A DNA stretch of 10,700 bases, taken from the NCBI GenBank assembly GCA_024811115.1, contig JAKOGH010000161.1:1-10700 (forward strand). The letters run 5' to 3'. This document shows, one piece after another, positions 6,869-10,700 of the stretch. Positions within the stretch are counted from its first letter, which is position 1, and the number at the start of each line of letters is the position of its first letter. The DNA comes from Terana coerulea. Lineage: Eukaryota > Basidiomycota > Agaricomycetes > Polyporales > Phanerochaetaceae. A program made the position numbers and the translations under genes. Below the pieces are notes generated by a model. It worked only from the letters and a program-made list of their open reading frames with translations. It searched no databases and was not told where the DNA came from.

Positions 6869-8710
6869 ATGATACCTCTCGCACGGCGTACGACCCAAAG
6901 ACTCGAGACGGTGCTGTCTCGCCAAGCTCTGCCTCGTCCGGCACGCTTGTATTCGACACCCACGAAAAAGAGGGATGCTCCTGGGCCTGCTCTGGGCACG
7001 GCTTCAGTGCCGTCGTCCGACTTCCCTGCCTTCATGCCCTCGAAACAAAATCAACAAACGGGCTTGCCAGACACATTCGACGACATGGCTGGCTTCTTGC
7101 ACCGACGTACTTCCTACACCATCCTTCCTACGCCCCTACCCGACGACCAATCTTCGCCGCTGAATGACCTATACTTTGCGGACTCGCCCACGCAGGACTC
7201 CGCCGCCGTTATTGACGCGTGTCTCCACAACCTGCTTGACGTTCCGCGTGCCAAGGCTGTATTCGAACGTCTCCGCCTCTCCAGGCCGGGCGACCCCATC
7301 ATGAGCTCACGGCTCTACAACTCGATCCTGGACGCGTATTTGCAGATGGCGACTACGAAGGACACGGCGCGCCGCAACTTCTGGGTGGAGGATGCTTGCG
7401 CTTTGTACGAGATTATGGAGGCTGGGAACGAACGCGTCACCCCGACAGCGAACACGTACGCGATTATGTTGCTCGTCTGGCTGCGCTTCAACCCTGACGC
7501 CGCGGAACCGGTGTCACGCACCATCGACTTGTACAACCCGACGCAAATCCTGCAGGCCATCGTGGACCGCGGGATTCCGACGTCGTTGGTCGTCTCAGAC
7601 CGAGCGTTTCAGGTAGACGAGGACGCCGCCAAAGCGATCAAGGCGCTGTCGAGAGCGGCGGTGGACATGAACTTGTCCAAGGTGGTCGGCGAACTGGGTG
7701 CGGCGGAGGTGCTGGGCAGTCAAGTGCCGGACCCGCTTCAGGATGTACCGGAAGCTCTCCCCGTACTGAAGGCGAAGAAGCCGGAGCTGCAGGTGACACA
7801 CGACGCCGAGGGCCAGATTGTAGAAGTCGATGTCATCTCGCATCCGAAGGAAGTCGAGTACGAGGTGCCCTTCAACTTGGTGAACTTACGCAAGCACCTG
7901 GCAAGCGTGTCTCTCGCTCGCCGCCTCCTTCCGGACGACACGGCCGCACGCCAAAAGCTGCTGGAAGAGTCCGTATATGATGTTGCGGTCGACCGATGGA
8001 AGCACGAGGCAGAGATGTTCGAGCAGCTCGGGCTGACGAACAAGGGGCTGGATAACGCGGATCTACGGACGTGGATGTGGCACTGGCACCTCAAGTTACA
8101 GTCACGCATCAGGGCGGAAATTGCGGAGTTGATCAAGGCTGAAGCTAAGCTCAGTGCGTCGAGCTATTCATCATGACCTTGGGTGTCTAACCTCACGTTT
8201 GTCTCTACAGCGGAGGCCAAGGCTGGCACGCGACTCGGCCCGTTCCTCTCTCTCATCAAGCCGGAGAAGCTCTCGTTGATAACTATCTTGGAACTGATGC
8301 ATCTGCAGGGCACTGGTGGTGTCTCGGACGGCATGAAGACCGCTCGTGCACTGATTGCTGTCGGTAAGGCCGTCGAGATTGAGTACAAGGCAGAAATGTG
8401 TAAGAAGAATAGCATCTCAATACCGAGCAGCGGCCGCCCCGGTGATCACAGTTTCTTCTCGAACCTTGGTTACTGCGCTCTCCATGAACGTCGCGTTGCG
8501 GCTAGGAAGTATATGGAGGATGTGGATGGGTGGACGGGAGAGTGGGTAGGTGCCTCCGTTCCGCATGCAATCTTGGCGGGGCTGCGGAACGAGGTGCGCG
8601 CAGTCTTGCGTGGAAGGGTATGGGGTGCCAGGAGTATAGTATTAAATTCATGTACAGTACATTCAGGATGTTGTAATATATTTGTTTACCCTTCCTACGA
8701 AACCGTCTGA
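6869..8710 (+). CDS. RPO41: Mitochondrial RNA polymerase, N-terminal part only (RPO41-type)
   Basis: Exons 6869-8153 and 8211-8710 join across a 57-bp intron (GTGCGT..CTACAG, branch GTCTAAC) to 594 codons plus TGA. Residues 1-35 are a basic, acid-free-looking mitochondrial targeting peptide with RLYS near 26-29. Residues about 145-208 resemble the PPR-like region. Residues about 334-540 match the N-terminal domain of fungal mitochondrial RNA polymerases, including KPEKLSLITILELM, GTGGVSDGMKTARAL, EYKAEMCKKN and RRVAARKYMED. After W540 the similarity stops at GTAGGT, and the palm/fingers catalytic region (family proteins are usually well over 1000 aa) is absent from the remaining 2.1 kb. An alternative ending splices 8546-8603 and stops at 8637-8639 (552 aa). 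The product is either a truncated paralogue or a gene broken by rearrangement; it could not polymerise RNA. ATG context GTAGCCATGA is acceptable. Confidence 0.85.
8546..8603 (+). other. Possible second intron at the end of polymerase homology
   Basis: GTAGGT follows directly on TGG for W540, and GTGCGCGCAG at 8594-8603 could be the acceptor. Splicing adds SCVEGYGVPGV before TAG at 8637-8639, after which the sequence turns AT-rich like a 3' UTR. No convincing branch site is seen. Confidence 0.35.
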
Positions 8711-9133
8711 TGAAGATTTAGAGTGAATGGGTGTACAGTAAGTGCTCTGCTGTATTATAGTATGTACGGCCGCTCCGCATCTACCAAGTCGCAGTCGAAC
8801 TATACAACCGCCCAAGCAAGGATCTTCACTGGCTGGAGGAATGCCATCTGCATAGCGTTTCGCTTGCCATCCCTGATGTTCTATAGACAGAATGGCAGTT
8901 ACGTCGGTCTGTGTGATATGGACCAAAGCAATTGAACGCGCACCATATCTGCGACCGCCCATGGGCAGAGCGGACTTGGAATAGAACGTGAGCTGAGGCA
9001 GAGTAATGTACCGTGCGTCGATTTCTATGGGTCTATCCTTGTGAATGAAAAGAGCAGACAGACAACAGCGAGATCGGGCGAAAGCAGTATTGTATGATAG
9101 AGTACTAAGACCGTTATACTGCGAGTCGGTCAT
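8663..9133 (-). CDS. Hypothetical ORF, antisense to the polymerase 3' end
   Basis: From ATG at 9131-9133 the frame is open for 156 codons, ending at 8663-8665. Codon third positions are rich in C and T, mildly supporting coding. I recognise no domain; the middle part includes RPIEIDARYITLPQLTFYSK and VHITQTDVTAILS. The ORF overlaps the last 48 bp of the longest polymerase frame on the other strand. No TATA box or typical intron signal was tied to it. It may be a chance ORF in GC-moderate DNA or the decayed part of another gene. Confidence 0.25.
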   Translation of the reverse strand: MTDSQYNGLSTLSYNTAFARSRCCLSALFIHKDRPIEIDARYITLPQLTFYSKSALPMGGRRYGARSIALVHITQTDVTAILSIEHQGWQAKRYADGIPPASEDPCLGGCIVRLRLGRCGAAVHTIIQQSTYCTPIHSKSSSDGFVGRVNKYITTS

Positions 9134-9957
9134 AGACTCGTAGTCAGCGCAAAGCACAGAAATACAGGCGAACACCGTTCACAATATTACCATTACATTC
9201 GTGAGGGTGGGTGTTAAGTCTTATGCTACTGACTTTGCGGTGCGGCGTAGTCAATGCCCGGACACGATGCTAGTTACACAGGACTGATAGGTAAAGTCTC
9301 GTTGACAAAATATATTAATGATCGCGCAAACGGACGATCCAGGCGTGCTACTTATAGTAAATGCCGTATAGAATCAAACAACCATTCAGACATCCATAAA
9401 CCCCTCCTAAACACGTCAACCATGGCTTCGACGGACTACGGTCAAGTCAAACCGACGGCATGCGCATGAAACGCGTGCCGCCGCGGCGACTGATAACGCC
9501 ACAGACGGAATATACCTTTGTTTGTACAGCAGTCAGTCCTGCATTAAGTAACAAAACAATTAGAGCTTACTCACCAACCTGCGCCAAGCAGCTGTTCGAC
9601 CCGAAGCGAATGACGGCAGAACGATGGCGTCCACGCCGTCTGTGACTAGCAGACGCTCTCTGCGACGCCAGCATGCTGGGTGATTGAGAGACAGCCATAC
9701 GTCGACACAGCACAACGGCGTCGCCTGTCAGCGGCGGCCTCGCCTTGTCACGCACGCCGCGACGACGGGCTGAAGTATGCAGCGGCAGCCAGGGAAGACC
9801 CATCCGTGTCATCACCAACATGTTTGAAGTTCAGAAATCCCCTCAGCGTCCCACGGGTGAGAGGCCGAGGTGCCGATCGTTACCAATTCTATCTTACTGA
9901 GAATAGGTGCTTCGTTGATGCACGCTATGGTGCATTATAACGGGAATCAATGCACCT
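9134..9957. other. Stretch with no recognised gene
   Basis: Only short frames are present. One minus-strand frame (9567-9821, 84 codons, Arg-rich) and one plus-strand ATG in good context (CAACCATGG at 9419-9427, 15 codons) show no known motif. A perfect palindrome CCAGCATGCTGG lies at 9668-9679. Minus-strand GTGAGTAAGC (about 9564-9573) looks like a splice donor but could not be placed in a convincing gene. Confidence 0.5.
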
Positions 9958-10356
9958 TTAAGTATACACATACGCCATATCGAAAAAGTCACGTCCGGTC
10001 AGTATTCGTCGAAATTCAGTATTCACCTGGTAAGTACATCAGTAACGACTTACAAAAGAGCTGCGAACGCGAACATACCTGCAAAGAGATCACGCCGACG
10101 AGCCAGATAATCTGCGAGATAAAACAAAAGTCAGTAATCCATCCAAAGCCCTCGTTCACGATGTGCTTACCAGATACCTATGGCCGTTGAACGACACACC
10201 GCAAATCTGTAGCAAAGTAAACGATAGGTAAGTATGAGTTCGTACGGGCAAGACAGCAAGTGTACGAACCTTGCACCAAACTCGTGCGCGCGCATTCAGA
10301 CATGCCTGCCGAGCCGACGGCCCAACAAACAGAGGACGTCGCGAGCACGGCGGCAT
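9958..10356 (-). CDS. Possible small gene with four tiny exons, unknown function
   Basis: Minus-strand exons 10270-10356, 10171-10206, 10079-10111 and 9958-10026 (87, 36, 33 and 69 bp) are all in phase 0 and join to 74 codons plus TAA. Introns of 63, 59 and 52 bp have donors GTTCGT, GTAAGC and GTATGT, acceptors CTACAG, CTCGCAG and ACCAG, and branch-like TTACTGAC and TTACTGATG. The start is the first ATG downstream of a TATA box about 110 bp away. The product has an Arg-rich first exon, a WCKICG segment and a short hydrophobic run IIWLVGVISL. I know no family that fits. The introns look more convincing than the coding, so a spliced non-coding RNA or the 5' part of a longer transcript remains possible. 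Confidence 0.35.
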
Positions 10357-10377
10357 CAGGATGTTGAGGGCAAACGG

Positions 10378-10474
10378 AGGAGGTGCGACAAGGGAATGCG
10401 AACGAGGAAGAGAGCGGAGAGGGGAAGGTGCCACAGGGCTGAGGAATTCGAGCTCTTCCCCTGCCTCTCTTATA
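10378..10474 (-). promoter_or_regulatory. TATA box and CT-rich start region of the small right-hand gene
   Basis: On the minus strand GGGTATAAGAGAGG (TATAAGAG at 10467-10474) is followed by a CT-rich stretch (CCTTCCCCTCTCCGCTCTCT, about 10410-10430). This is the clearest core promoter in the window and shows that transcription runs leftwards from about 10440. Confidence 0.6.
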
Positions 10475-10700
10475 CCCCGCGCGGTGCACCCCAAAAATAG
10501 AAGTCTTCCGCCGCAGTCGCACGACACCACCGCGAACGCCGGCCGACCTCGGCAGTGCAAGTCATGCCTCGTGACGTCGCGTACGAGACAAGACGAGACT
10601 CTGCGCATACGCCGGGCGCGACGGGCGCACAGACAGCCAGAGACGAATCGGGTGCCCTCCGTGTCCTCCGTGTCCTCGTCCCAAAGCACCGGCACATGTG
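10475..10700 (-). other. GC-rich upstream region with CRE-like site
   Basis: The promoter-proximal DNA is GC-rich and contains GTGACGTC at 10571-10578, close to the CRE/ATF site TGACGTCA. A direct duplication CCGTGTCCTCCGTGTCCT lies near 10658-10675. Long open frames here are an effect of GC content. Confidence 0.35.

Noticed and set aside
6655..7167. 170-codon plus-strand frame overlapping the polymerase start
   Set aside because: It is out of frame with the polymerase, which has targeting peptide and family motifs; it is a GC-driven shadow.
8650..8662. Short palindrome ATGTACAGTACAT after the polymerase stop
   Set aside because: It may be a 3' UTR hairpin, but it is too short and isolated to claim a function.
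9422..9469. 15-codon ATG frame in good start context, considered as a mating pheromone precursor
   Set aside because: The end TACA lacks a CaaX box with Cys at position -4, and the frame is too short.
9668..9679. Perfect palindrome CCAGCATGCTGG
   Set aside because: It stands alone in unassigned DNA, with no promoter or element boundary nearby to give it meaning.
10156..10695. 179-codon minus-strand frame at the right edge
   Set aside because: A TATA box and CT-rich start region lie inside it, so most of it is promoter; only its last part is used as exon 1 of the small gene model.

Overview
The window looks like nuclear DNA of a filamentous basidiomycete, probably an Agaricomycete. Genes are split by many short introns (49-76 bp) with GT..AG ends and CTAAC/CTGAC/CTCAC-type branch sites. 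Promoters pair a TATA-like box with a pyrimidine-rich tract. The recognisable proteins are a GNAT-family acetyltransferase, a SUR7/PalI-family membrane protein and the N-terminal part of a mitochondrial RNA polymerase. The organism is inferred from gene structure and families; no rRNA or marker gene is present.

Layout. (1) Positions 1-2406, minus strand: two tandem, diverged GNAT-like acetyltransferase genes. The left one runs off the window edge. The right one is complete apart from an uncertain start. Exons 2 and 3 have identical lengths in both copies (80 and 128 bp), and their 5' flanks are also alike. (2) Positions 3178-4124, minus strand: a complete six-exon SUR7/PalI-family gene (225 aa), including an 11-bp microexon. 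(3) Positions 4968-6436: a 1469-bp foldback DNA transposon with CACTG ends, an AGG 3-bp target duplication, inverted arms of about 680-695 bp and repeated ATAAATCC subterminal motifs. It sits in the promoter interval between the divergent SUR7/PalI-family and RNA polymerase genes. (4) Positions 6869 to about 8710, plus strand: a mitochondrial RNA polymerase (RPO41-type) gene with targeting peptide, PPR-like region and N-terminal domain. Recognisable homology stops after residue 540 at a GTAGGT donor-like sequence, and no catalytic domain follows in the window. (5) Positions 8711-9957: mostly without a recognisable gene, with one unassigned antisense ORF. (6) Positions 9958-10356, minus strand: a possible very small gene of four short exons behind a clear TATA box.

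The genes do not form an obvious pathway. The most notable points are the C-terminally missing mitochondrial polymerase, the foldback transposon whose inner arms diverge in a codon-like way, an 18-bp identical motif in both divergent promoters, the microexon, and the old tandem acetyltransferase pair. All exon models were built by eye from the sequence and lack transcript support.
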